From assembly GCA_005502805.1 (NCBI GenBank), contig SCMY01000002.1, positions 248,001 through 312,000 on the forward strand: a stretch of DNA of 64,000 nucleotides, in the 5' to 3' direction. The position numbers and the translations under genes were made by a program. The notes beneath the pieces are model-generated. The model was given only the letters and a program-made list of their open reading frames with translations. It did not search any database and was not told the origin of the DNA. The stretch is from Rhizobiales bacterium 2SD. Lineage in GTDB: Bacteria; Pseudomonadota; Alphaproteobacteria; Rhizobiales; Beijerinckiaceae. Of the stretch, positions 1 to 9,098 are shown in pieces. Within the stretch, counting starts at the first letter, position 1. The number at the start of each line of letters is the position of its first letter.

Positions 1-25
1 CGGGCAAGCGCCAGGCGGGACTAGC

Positions 26-1240
26 TCAGCCCCTGCGCCCGGTCAGGTCGGCATATTGCTCGGCCGGCAACGGGCGCCCGAGCATATAGCCCTGCATGTA
101 GTTGCAGCCTTCGTCGATGAGGAAGTCGAGCTGCTCGCGTGTCTCGACGCCCTCGGCCACCACCTCGATGTCGAGCGCATGGCCGAGCGCGATCACAGCG
201 CGGGTGATCGCCGCCGCCTCCGAGGCGACCCCGAGATTGGCGACGAAGCTGCGGTCGATCTTCAGCGTCGAGAGCGGAAACATGTGCAGATAGGACAGCG
301 AGGAATAGCCCGTGCCGAAATCGTCGAGCGCGATGCGCACGCCGAGCGCCTTGATCCGGTGCAGCACCAGCATGGTCCGGTCGAAATCGGTGATCATCAC
401 CCCTTCGGTGATCTCGAGCTCGAGCCGTTCCGGTTCAAGGCCGGTCTCGAGCAGCACCTCGTCGATCAGGCCCGGCAGGTCACCATGGCGGAACTGCAGC
501 GGCGAGACGTTGACGGCGATGCGCAGCGGGTTTGCCCAGCTCGCCGCCTCGGTGCAGGCCTGGAGCAGCAGTTCCCGCGCCAGGGGCAGGATCAGCCCGC
601 TCTCCTCCGCCGCCGGAATAAACTCGGACGGAGGAACCACGCCGCGTTCAGGATGGATCCAGCGCGCCAGCGCCTCGAAGCCGGTCAGGGCACCGGCCGC
701 CGAGAACACCGGCTGATAGTGCAGGTGCAGTTGCTTGCGCGCGATCGCAGCCTCGAGGTCCTCGGCTAGGTGGTGCAGCCCGCTGCCGACACCCGGCCCG
801 GCCGGCGCACCCAGGCTGACATCGACCATCAGATTGACCGCGCCGGTGAGCCTGCCTTGCGCATCATAGAGCGGCGTCGGCAGCGGCACGAAGCGCACAC
901 GGGTCCCGTCGGGCCGTTCGGCAAGCGCCTCGACGCCGCGAACCTCGCGCTCCTCGCGCAGCGCGACGGCCATGGCGCAGTCCTCGAGCGGCAATGGCGA
1001 GCCGTCGGTCCGGAACAGCTTGTGGCCGATGCACCAGCGGTCGCTGCCGAGCTGCGGCTCACGCCCGACGAGCTGGACGGCGGCTTGATTGAAATAGGTT
1101 ACGCGCCCCTCGGCATCGGTCGCGTAAAGCGCGACCGGCAACTTTGCGACAACCTCGTGGAACCAGTGGTCGCTGGGGCCGGCAGCCTCCGCACCCGGGG
1201 GATCTTCCGGCTTCGGGCCGCCGGGGGGATTGGGAGGCAT
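26..1240 (-). CDS. PAS-EAL cyclic-di-GMP phosphodiesterase
   Basis: A 404-residue cytoplasmic protein. A PAS-type sensor module occupies roughly residues 25-145 (ATDAEGRVTYFNQAAVQLVG is typical PAS). An EAL domain runs from about 158 to 400. Catalytic EAL signatures look complete: FEALARW, NVSPLQF, ELEITEGVM, DDFGTGYSSLSYL, VVAEGVET and YMQGYMLGRP. It should therefore hydrolyse c-di-GMP to pGpG. There is no GGDEF domain and no membrane segment, so it is probably a soluble phosphodiesterase tuned by a PAS ligand. It starts at ATG 1240 without an obvious Shine-Dalgarno sequence. Confidence 0.93.
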   Translation of the reverse strand: MPPNPPGGPKPEDPPGAEAAGPSDHWFHEVVAKLPVALYATDAEGRVTYFNQAAVQLVGREPQLGSDRWCIGHKLFRTDGSPLPLEDCAMAVALREEREVRGVEALAERPDGTRVRFVPLPTPLYDAQGRLTGAVNLMVDVSLGAPAGPGVGSGLHHLAEDLEAAIARKQLHLHYQPVFSAAGALTGFEALARWIHPERGVVPPSEFIPAAEESGLILPLARELLLQACTEAASWANPLRIAVNVSPLQFRHGDLPGLIDEVLLETGLEPERLELEITEGVMITDFDRTMLVLHRIKALGVRIALDDFGTGYSSLSYLHMFPLSTLKIDRSFVANLGVASEAAAITRAVIALGHALDIEVVAEGVETREQLDFLIDEGCNYMQGYMLGRPLPAEQYADLTGRRG

Positions 1241-1510
1241 ACGGACGATCTCGATATCGCGAACAACGTGACGACATCAAAGCCGGAAAAACCGAATAAA
1301 GTTTTAAATGGCAGGAACGAATCCAAATACGCAACAAAATGACCGCCCGACCTTAAGGGAAAACGGTGAATTTTGTTGTATTAATTGACTAAAATTTGCA
1401 CAAATTCCTCAAGATACCGAACTCCGGCTGCACATTTAAAATCTTGAACCAACATTTATCAAATAATACCCAAAACCGTTCGCAAACGAGAGAGCAATTT
1501 GGGAGAAGAA
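1241..1510. other. AT-rich intergenic region without a gene
   Basis: About 270 bases, clearly richer in A+T than the flanking genes. I see no credible coding frame. It lies upstream of the PAS-EAL gene and downstream of the HlyU-like gene, both on the minus strand. It most likely holds the PAS-EAL promoter and 5' untranslated region. No strong hairpin was recognised. Confidence 0.5.
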
Positions 1511-1798
1511 CTATTTTAACAAGCGTTCGCCTTGCTCGTCGATCAGCTGTCTCGCTTTGACGATGGCGAAGTCAGCCGCCTCCTCGGCTCCGGGGAAGCG
1601 GTCGGCCCGGATGAAGCGATGGCTCTTCATCTCCCCGTCGATCTCCTTCTCGATCACACCGCAGAGCTGCTGCTGCCCTCCCTCGGGAAACGGCGTCGCA
1701 TGAATGGTGAAGCCCTTGTATTCGATGCTCTTCAGCGGCCCGGCCAGGGGAGCGGGCTTAGCGTCCTTGCGGCCGAACAGGGATTTGAGAAAGGACAT
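1511..1798 (-). CDS. HlyU family protein
   Basis: A 95-residue protein matching the HlyU family in length and pattern (MSFLKSLFGRK at the start, then YKGFTIHATPFPEGG, IEKEIDGE, HRFIRADRF, KARQLIDEQGERL). HlyU proteins are annotated as transcriptional activators of haemolysin in Vibrio, but the short alphaproteobacterial members have no established role. I chose the internal ATG at 1798 because it starts the conserved MSF(L/F)KKLFG segment. An upstream extension to 1864 is rich in Arg/Ala and looks non-coding. Confidence 0.85.
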   Translation of the reverse strand: MSFLKSLFGRKDAKPAPLAGPLKSIEYKGFTIHATPFPEGGQQQLCGVIEKEIDGEMKSHRFIRADRFPGAEEAADFAIVKARQLIDEQGERLLK

Positions 1799-1974
1799 GG
1801 CGGGCTCCGTGTGACGTGCGCTGTATAGTGCAGATGCGGGCCGCCTGGCCAAGGCCCTGTCCACCCCTCTGGCGCATCGCCGCCTGCGTCACCATGTCAT
1901 CCTGAGACAGGGCGGAAAAGTCGAGCCCGTCCATCCCGACGCTCCTCCTGGCCCGCACTGTCGCAGGAGCAGCC

Positions 1975-2289
1975 ATGATGCGCTTCTTCAAACTCTGCCT
2001 GTCGATCGTGCTGAGCTTGCCGCCGTTGCCCGCTGCGGCGCAGGCGCAATCGCCCGCGGGTCCTCCTTGCGCCGATCGCAGCATGGCGACCACGCAGCTT
2101 CATGAGCTCTATGGCGAGCGCCGGATCGGCTATGGCCTTGCCGCCAACGGCAGCGTAATCGAGCTTTTCGCCGCCCCGAACGGCTCCTTCACTCTGTTCG
2201 CGACTCTACCGCACGGCGTCAGCTGCCTGATCGCCACCGGCCAGTCGTGGGAACCGGCGCCGGAGCCCGAATACTACGCCGGCCGGTGA
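1975..2289 (+). CDS. Small exported hypothetical protein
   Basis: A 104-residue protein. The N-terminal hydrophobic stretch (KLCLSIVLSLPPLPAAAQA) ends in a likely signal peptidase I site near residue 24. The mature part is about 80 residues with two cysteines (Cys32 and the one in VSCLIATGQSW), possibly a disulfide. It resembles small periplasmic proteins of unknown function in Hyphomicrobiales with a C-terminal (V/S)CLIATGQ(S/D)W motif. AGGAG lies five bases before the first of two adjacent ATG codons. Function unknown. Confidence 0.75.
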   Translation: MMRFFKLCLSIVLSLPPLPAAAQAQSPAGPPCADRSMATTQLHELYGERRIGYGLAANGSVIELFAAPNGSFTLFATLPHGVSCLIATGQSWEPAPEPEYYAGR

Positions 2290-2384
2290 TCCGCTCGCCT
2301 CGGCCAACGGATATCCGAGTTCGCGCCCCGCCGGGTGCCCGCCCTCCCCCAACGCCGATACGGCCGATAATTCAAGCTTGCTTC

Positions 2385-2427
2385 CCTCCTAAAATAATAC
2401 CATACAGTATGGTATTATTTTAGGAGG
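2385..2427. promoter_or_regulatory. 43-base perfect palindrome: probable TetR operator covering the RBS
   Basis: Two 21-base arms are exactly complementary around the single central base A2406. The core reads ATACCATAC-A-GTATGGTAT. The outer right arm contains the AGGAGG Shine-Dalgarno (2422-2427), five bases from the ATG at 2433. The neighbouring TetR gene (2801-3364) is the natural candidate ligand. If transcription starts upstream of the palindrome, the hairpin would also bury the ribosome binding site. Confidence 0.8.
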
Positions 2428-2432
2428 CCACC

Positions 2433-2804
2433 ATGAACGCCTGGCTCGCCCTCGCCGCCGCGCTCGCAGCCGCCACCACCCTGATCCACATCGTTCTCGG
2501 CGGACGGGAGATCGCCACGCCGTTGCTGGCGGCCGAGCGCCTGCACGCCGTGCCGAAATTCACCATGTATTATTGCTGGCATCTGGTCACGATCGTGCTC
2601 GCGGCGTTGGCGCTCGCCTTCGGCCTGGTCGCCACCGGTCATGGCAGCCGCGACCTAGCCCTCTTCGCAACGGCTGGCGCGGCGCTGTTCTGCCTCTGGG
2701 GCCTCGGCATGATCGGCCTGTTCCGGCTGCGGATCGCGCATTTCCCGCAATGGGCCCTGTTCGCGGCGATCGCGATCAGCGGTACCATCGGCCTGTGGCA
2801 GTGA
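2433..2804 (+). CDS. Small four-helix integral membrane protein
   Basis: A 123-residue, strongly hydrophobic protein with about four predicted membrane helices (near residues 3-22, 46-67, 74-97 and 103-121). A conserved-looking loop GGREIATPLLAAERLHAVP lies between helices 1 and 2. I do not recognise a characterised family; it resembles small uncharacterised membrane proteins found beside TetR genes. Its stop codon overlaps the GTG start of the TetR gene in a GTGA arrangement, so the two form an operon. AGGAGG sits five bases before the ATG, inside the palindrome, so expression is probably tightly repressed. Confidence 0.82.
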   Translation: MNAWLALAAALAAATTLIHIVLGGREIATPLLAAERLHAVPKFTMYYCWHLVTIVLAALALAFGLVATGHGSRDLALFATAGAALFCLWGLGMIGLFRLRIAHFPQWALFAAIAISGTIGLWQ

Positions 2805-3364
2805 CGTCCCCTCTCCCGCTCCGCTTTCGCCGGAACGATTGGCTTGCCCTCGGCCTGACCGCACTCGCCGAGCACGGCCCGGCCGGACTCACCATCGAGG
2901 CGCTCTGCCGTCGCGCCGGCAAGACCAAGGGCTCGTTCTACGCCCATTTCCCGGCGATCGAGGCCTATCTCGCCGCGCTCGCCGGACATTGGCGCGAGAC
3001 TCACACGCATCGGCTGATGGAGCAGGCGGACAAAGGCAAACCAGCCCAGGACCGCCTGATCGCGCTCGACCGCATGGCGCTCGCCCTCGACGTCCGCATC
3101 GAGCAGGGCATGCGCCGGCTCGCCCAGCTCGATGCGGGCGTGGCTGCGATCTGCGCCGAGGTCGACCGCGAGCGCATCGGCCATCTGGAGAAGCTCCATG
3201 GCGAGAGCGGACGGTTCGCATCGCATGAGGCTCTCGCTCTGGCCCGCGTCGAATATGCCGCCTTCATCGGCTTCCAGCAGCTCGATCTCGGCTTGTCGCC
3301 CCAAGACTTGCACGACTGCTATCGCACCTTCATGCGGCTGATCGTCGGGCCCAGGGGCGACTGA
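2801..3364 (+). CDS. TetR family transcriptional regulator
   Basis: 187 residues from a GTG start at 2801, overlapping the upstream stop by four bases. The N-terminal helix-turn-helix is clear (GLTIEALCRRAGKTKGSFYAHFPAIEAYLAAL, residues about 27-58), followed by an all-helical ligand domain. Being second in a two-gene operon whose promoter carries a long palindrome suggests autorepression together with the membrane protein. The inducer is not evident from sequence. No ATG is available near the start of the TetR domain, which supports the GTG. Confidence 0.87.
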   Translation: MTSPLPLRFRRNDWLALGLTALAEHGPAGLTIEALCRRAGKTKGSFYAHFPAIEAYLAALAGHWRETHTHRLMEQADKGKPAQDRLIALDRMALALDVRIEQGMRRLAQLDAGVAAICAEVDRERIGHLEKLHGESGRFASHEALALARVEYAAFIGFQQLDLGLSPQDLHDCYRTFMRLIVGPRGD

Positions 3365-3368
3365 CGAC

Positions 3369-3794
3369 TCAGGCGAGATGCAGTACGACCTCGCGCCGGT
3401 GCGGGCTTGTGCGATGCTCGAACAGATAAATGCCTTGCCAGGTACCAAGCACGAGCCGGCCGCCGCTCACCGGGATCGACAGCGAGACCGGCAGCACCGC
3501 CGCCTTGATATGGGCCGGCATATCGTCCGGCCCCTCGGCGCGATGGGTCAGATAGGCCATCGCCGGATCATCCGCCGAAGGCACCAGCCGGGCGAAGAAC
3601 GCGGCAAGGTCGCGCCGGACGTCCGGATCGGCATTTTCCTGGATCAGCAGCGAGCACGAGGTATGGCGCACGAACAGCGTCAGCAGGCCGGCATCGATCG
3701 CCGCCTCGCGGATGAAGCGAGCGACGGCATCGGTGAATTCGTAGAGCCCAGGCCCGTGGGTCTCGATCGCGAGGCGGGTTTGCTCAGCGGACAT
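3369..3794 (-). CDS. yjbQ: YjbQ/UPF0047 family protein
   Basis: A 141-residue member of the YjbQ (UPF0047, COG0432) family. The signatures are FVRHTSCSLLIQENADPDV, a central HRAEGPDDMPAHIKAAV and a C-terminal LGTWQGIYLFEHR. E. coli YjbQ has weak thiamine-phosphate synthase activity, but the physiological role is unsettled. Its ATG overlaps the stop of the upstream LysE-family gene as TAATG, so it is probably translationally coupled to the exporter. Confidence 0.9.
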   Translation of the reverse strand: MSAEQTRLAIETHGPGLYEFTDAVARFIREAAIDAGLLTLFVRHTSCSLLIQENADPDVRRDLAAFFARLVPSADDPAMAYLTHRAEGPDDMPAHIKAAVLPVSLSIPVSGGRLVLGTWQGIYLFEHRTSPHRREVVLHLA

Positions 3795-4405
3795 TACCGC
3801 TCGGTCAGCGCCAGTTTGGCGCCGAGCGCGACGAAGGCGGCCGCGAAGGTGCGCCGTAGCCAGGCCATCACGGCTGGCCGGCTCACCACCTTGTCGCGCA
3901 TCGCCGCGGCGAACAGGCCATAGAGCGCGAAGACGACGAAGGTCATCGCCATGAACACGCCCGAGAGCTCGAGCATCCGCGCCATCGGGCTCGCCTCGTC
4001 CGCGGCAATGAACTGCGGCAGGAAAGCGACGAAGAAGATCGAGAGCTTCGGGTTGAGCACGTTGAGCGCGAGGCCGTCGACCAGCACGCGCCAGGCCGAA
4101 CGCTTGTCGGCGGTCGTCTCGACGCTGAGCGCGCCCTGCTCCTTCAGCGTCTGCCAGGCCATCCAGAGCAGATAGGCGACGCCGGCATATTTGACGATCG
4201 AGAAGGCGAGCGCACTCGCGTGCAGCAGCGCCGCCAGGCCCATCATCGCCGCGATCAGATGCGGCACGATGCCGATCGTACAGGCGAAAGCGGCGAGCAC
4301 GCTCGCCTTGGCCCCGCGCGTCAGCCCGGCGGCGATGGTGTAGATCGCGCCGGTTCCCGGCGAAGCCACGATGATCAGCGAGGTCAGCAGGAATTCGAGG
4401 GACAT
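3794..4405 (-). CDS. LysE/RhtB family amino-acid exporter
   Basis: About 203 residues with six predicted membrane helices and the family N-terminus (SLEFLLTSLIIVASPGTGAIYTIAAGLTRG). SPGTG matches the SPGP-type motif of RhtB/LysE carriers. NPKLSIFFVAFLPQF is the typical mid-protein motif. It likely exports an amino acid or related metabolite; the substrate cannot be read from sequence. Two in-frame ATGs exist, at 4417 and 4405. I prefer 4405, which begins the conserved MSLEF segment. It forms a TAATG-coupled pair with yjbQ. Confidence 0.9.
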   Translation of the reverse strand: MSLEFLLTSLIIVASPGTGAIYTIAAGLTRGAKASVLAAFACTIGIVPHLIAAMMGLAALLHASALAFSIVKYAGVAYLLWMAWQTLKEQGALSVETTADKRSAWRVLVDGLALNVLNPKLSIFFVAFLPQFIAADEASPMARMLELSGVFMAMTFVVFALYGLFAAAMRDKVVSRPAVMAWLRRTFAAAFVALGAKLALTER

Positions 4406-4468
4406 GATGTGCTCCATTTCCTGCGACGAGGCCGGAGCCGCATCGATATCCCGGCTGCCGAGACCTTG

Positions 4469-4744
4469 CTAGCCCAGTCCTTCGAAGATGCCTCCGATCA
4501 CCGTGACGACCGCTTCGCCGGTCGCGACCACGGCCGTCCCGGCGCCTTCTACCACGGTCCCGACGACCTTGACCGCAGCGCCGACCGCCTCGATCGAGAC
4601 GTTGCTGGCGATATCGAGAACGCCCTCGACGATCTCGCCGGCAGATGAACCTTCCTCTTCCTGCTTCTTCGCCTGTTGCGGCAGATTCGCCTGCAGCGCT
4701 GCCTTGGCGGCCTCGATCTCATCGGCAGTCGGGATACCGGTCAT
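4469..4744 (-). CDS. Small Val/Gly-rich hypothetical protein
   Basis: 91 residues. The N-terminal third is charged (TADEIEAAKAALQANLPQQA, then a KKQEEEGSS stretch). The rest is rich in Val, Gly and Ala with glycine spacing resembling a glycine-zipper helix (AAVKVVGTVVEGAGTAVVAT). It has no signal peptide. It may be membrane-associated, but I recognise no family and assign no function. It is a stand-alone gene. Confidence 0.6.
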   Translation of the reverse strand: MTGIPTADEIEAAKAALQANLPQQAKKQEEEGSSAGEIVEGVLDIASNVSIEAVGAAVKVVGTVVEGAGTAVVATGEAVVTVIGGIFEGLG

Positions 4745-4935
4745 CTATGCTCCTCCAAGGGAAGCCCCGATTGTCGGAGCGACCATAGCAGAACTGTGGC
4801 GGACTGGGCCGATTCTGCTTGCTTCCCTCTCAACTCGTTCGTAAAGGCAGTGCGCGTCCCCAAGGACGGCCGTAAGCGTCTCACGTCAGGCAACGCATCC
4901 ACCACGGCTTTGCGCCGCCAGGATGCCGGAAGGCC

Positions 4936-5214
4936 ATGACGGCGCGGCCTGTTCTTACGGATGTTCTCATGAACCGTTCCCGCAAATTGCCGGCGCGCTA
5001 CGGCGCGCTCGTCACGCCCCTGATTCTGTCCGGCTTGATGACCCTGATCGTCTCCGGGATCGCGACGCTGCGTGTACTCGGCCCGACGCCCGCGTTCCTG
5101 CAGGGCTGGCCCAGCGCCTGGGGTCTGTCCTGGCTGATCGCCTTCCCAGTGCTGCTGCTGGCGCTGCCTGTGGCGCGCCGGCTGACGGCAATGCTCGTTA
5201 CGCCAGCGGGGTGA
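4936..5214 (+). CDS. DUF2798-like two-helix membrane protein
   Basis: 92 residues with two predicted membrane helices (about 27-50 and 62-82). The layout and the motifs RYGALVTPLILSGLMT and WLIAFPVLLLALPVARRLT match the DUF2798 family of small membrane proteins of unknown function. The ATG at 4936 is preceded by GGAAGG. An in-frame ATG at 4969 (MNRSRKLPARY) is an alternative start. Confidence 0.78.
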   Translation: MTARPVLTDVLMNRSRKLPARYGALVTPLILSGLMTLIVSGIATLRVLGPTPAFLQGWPSAWGLSWLIAFPVLLLALPVARRLTAMLVTPAG

Positions 5215-5378
5215 TCCCCGTGGCGAAGGGCGGCTCGGGCCGTCCTTCGCCGGACGGCGCCAAATCGAAAACCGCCCTGCAATGCCCAACCGGGATTCGC
5301 GGCCTCACGGCCGAGGGCGATCGCATTGCGAGATAGTCTGCTATGGTTCCATGCGCGCTTGGAGGCTGAGGCCATAAA

Positions 5379-6155
5379 ATGGGAATGCCTGCCGCTCGGG
5401 TGACCGATCTCCACACCTGTCCGATGGTGACCGGGCTCGTGCCCCATGTCGGCGGGCCGATCTTGCCGCCTTGCGCCGTCAATGTCCTGATCGGCAATCT
5501 TCCCGCGGCGCGCGTCGGCGATCTGGCGCTGTGCGCCGGTGGTCCCGACACCATCGTCAAGGGCTCGCTCGGTGTCTTCATCAACGGTCAGCCCGCCGCC
5601 CGCATCGGCGACCTCACCGTCCATGGCGGCGTGATCACGACCGGGCTGCCGTCGGTGCTGATTGGGGATACTTGGGGTGGCGCCGAGGGCGCCTCGGGGT
5701 CAGGCGGCTCGTTCAATTCGCAGGAGCAGTCGAATTCCTGCGTCGTCGCGACCTCCCGGAACATGATCCAGGCCTACACCGGATTGAACATCCCCGAATC
5801 GCAATTGCGCGCCGAGCTGCGGGAGATCATGGGCGATCCCAATCATGATTTCGAAACGACCCCGATCAACCCTCAATATGCAGTCGAGCTGCTGGAACGC
5901 CACGGCCTGACGCCCGAGGTGCGGAGGAACCAGACACTTGATCAGCTGCAAAATGCAGTGTCCGGTGGCAAACCGATCATGATCGGCTTCCCGGGGCATC
6001 GCGTGGGGTTGGCCGGCGTGGAGGTCGATAGTACGGGCAACCGCACATTCGTCGTCATGGACCCTGCACCCAGATATGGCGGACAGCCGCGCCGCATGAC
6101 CGAAAGTGAATTCGCCGGTCAGTATAATCCAAATGCAATCGTCATCGTCCCATGA
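5379..6155 (+). CDS. PAAR-domain protein fused to a C39-like cysteine protease (candidate T6SS effector)
   Basis: A 258-residue two-domain protein. Residues about 3-97 form a PAAR spike-tip domain: PAARVTDLHTCP, QPAARIGDLTVHGG and GLPSVLIGD, with His/Cys residues of the kind that bind the metal. After a Gly/Ser linker (about 98-112), residues 113-258 resemble a papain-fold C39-like peptidase. Candidate catalytic residues are Gln115 (oxyanion hole), Cys121 in SNSCVVATS, His207 in FPGHRVGLAG and Asp228 in VVMDPA. Such fusions are type VI secretion effectors carried on the spike. No other T6SS gene is in the window. It overlaps a probable immunity gene by three bases. ATG 5385 is an alternative start. 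Confidence 0.85.
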   Translation: MGMPAARVTDLHTCPMVTGLVPHVGGPILPPCAVNVLIGNLPAARVGDLALCAGGPDTIVKGSLGVFINGQPAARIGDLTVHGGVITTGLPSVLIGDTWGGAEGASGSGGSFNSQEQSNSCVVATSRNMIQAYTGLNIPESQLRAELREIMGDPNHDFETTPINPQYAVELLERHGLTPEVRRNQTLDQLQNAVSGGKPIMIGFPGHRVGLAGVEVDSTGNRTFVVMDPAPRYGGQPRRMTESEFAGQYNPNAIVIVP

Positions 6156-6820
6156 TGGCCCGCCGAACCCTCATTGGAACCCTCCTCACTGGAGCAATTA
6201 TCTGGGAGCACCGTGACGCAATGGCGGCACATCCGATAGACAGTTTGCTGGCAGAACTTCTTGCATCGAAGGGAGTCGACGCTAGCGCAATCACTTGGAT
6301 GAGAGATTGGACCGGCAAGATTCCGGAGATTCATTCGCAGAAACTGCTCTGGCTCGTCGATTCAAGATCCGGAAGGTCGTTCATTGCGGCAAAGTTCCGC
6401 GAGGAAAACTGGTTTCAACTGAACTCTCCGGACTATGCGGCGACCAATCACGGCCTGAACGTCCCCGCCCTGACCGAGCAGGCCGGCGTTCTGCGCCTGG
6501 TGCGCGTCCTCACTGCTCTCCTATACGATCCGCGGTTCGTACTTTGTGACAAACGCCTCGGCTCGCGGTCCGAGGCGATACTGTCGACATATATCGCCGG
6601 GCGCAGCGCAACCACAGCGCAGTTGCGGGCGCTCTGTCAGGATGACCCGTTGATCCGCGTCGATGGCAGGAGTTGGTCAGCCGATTTTCGTATCATGGAC
6701 TATACCGGTGCAATCCGGCAGCTGAAATTGGCGGGCGGCAACAATCCTGTCACAGTCGATGCGCTCAACCACAGCGAAATTGCTCCACCGAATACGTTCT
6801 TTTTTGCTGACGAATTCTGA
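6152..6820 (+). CDS. Exported protein of unknown function; likely immunity to the PAAR-protease effector
   Basis: A 222-residue protein whose ATG overlaps the effector stop (ATGA), indicating obligate co-translation. The N-terminus MMARRTLIGTLLTGAI looks like a twin-arginine signal with a likely AMA-A cleavage near residue 25, placing the protein in the periplasm. The rest matches no family I recognise. A periplasmic partner fits an immunity protein that protects against a protease delivered into the periplasm. GC content is visibly lower than in flanking housekeeping genes, suggesting transfer. It ends just before a strong terminator. Confidence 0.72.
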   Translation: MMARRTLIGTLLTGAIIWEHRDAMAAHPIDSLLAELLASKGVDASAITWMRDWTGKIPEIHSQKLLWLVDSRSGRSFIAAKFREENWFQLNSPDYAATNHGLNVPALTEQAGVLRLVRVLTALLYDPRFVLCDKRLGSRSEAILSTYIAGRSATTAQLRALCQDDPLIRVDGRSWSADFRIMDYTGAIRQLKLAGGNNPVTVDALNHSEIAPPNTFFFADEF

Positions 6821-6842
6821 GATTTCGCGGCGAAAAGATCAT

Positions 6843-6871
6843 AAAAAAGGGCGCCGAGAGGCGCCCTTTTT
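6843..6871. terminator. Bidirectional rho-independent terminator
   Basis: A GGGCGCC/GGCGCCC stem with a GAGA loop is flanked by an A-run on the left and a T-run on the right. It can terminate both the PAAR/immunity transcript (plus strand) and the dnaG-rpoD transcript (minus strand), which converge here. Confidence 0.92.
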
Positions 6872-6891
6872 CTATCGGTAAAGTCAAAACC

Positions 6892-8907
<2,016 letters not shown>

Positions 8908-8967
8908 CAATCAGCGCTCCACCATCTTGCGCGCCGGTGCTGTGGCCCCGACGCATAAAAGGGCGCC

Positions 8968-8987
8968 GCGGCAGCCGTCGCTGCCGC
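8968..8987 (-). terminator. GC hairpin between dnaG and rpoD, possible attenuator
   Basis: An 8-base stem (GCGGCAGC/GCTGCCGC, loop CGTC). On the minus strand a short T-run follows seven bases beyond the stem, which is further than in a canonical terminator. Its position between dnaG and rpoD recalls the partial terminator at this site in E. coli. Its function here is only inferred. Confidence 0.35.
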
Positions 8988-9098
8988 GCACCCACCCAAC
9001 TCATCCACTGCAGATAGCGCCGACCATCGTTGATGAATCGTGCACCATCCTCAAAGCCGCCCTCGATTCCGCCGACGAAAGCAACGCCGCCAGCCTGG

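Noticed and set aside
5215..5378. GGCGAAGG/CCTTCGCC hairpin (5222-5251) as a terminator after the DUF2798-like gene
   Set aside because: The stem is clear but lacks a T-run, and similar GC stems are common here; left unlisted as a terminator.
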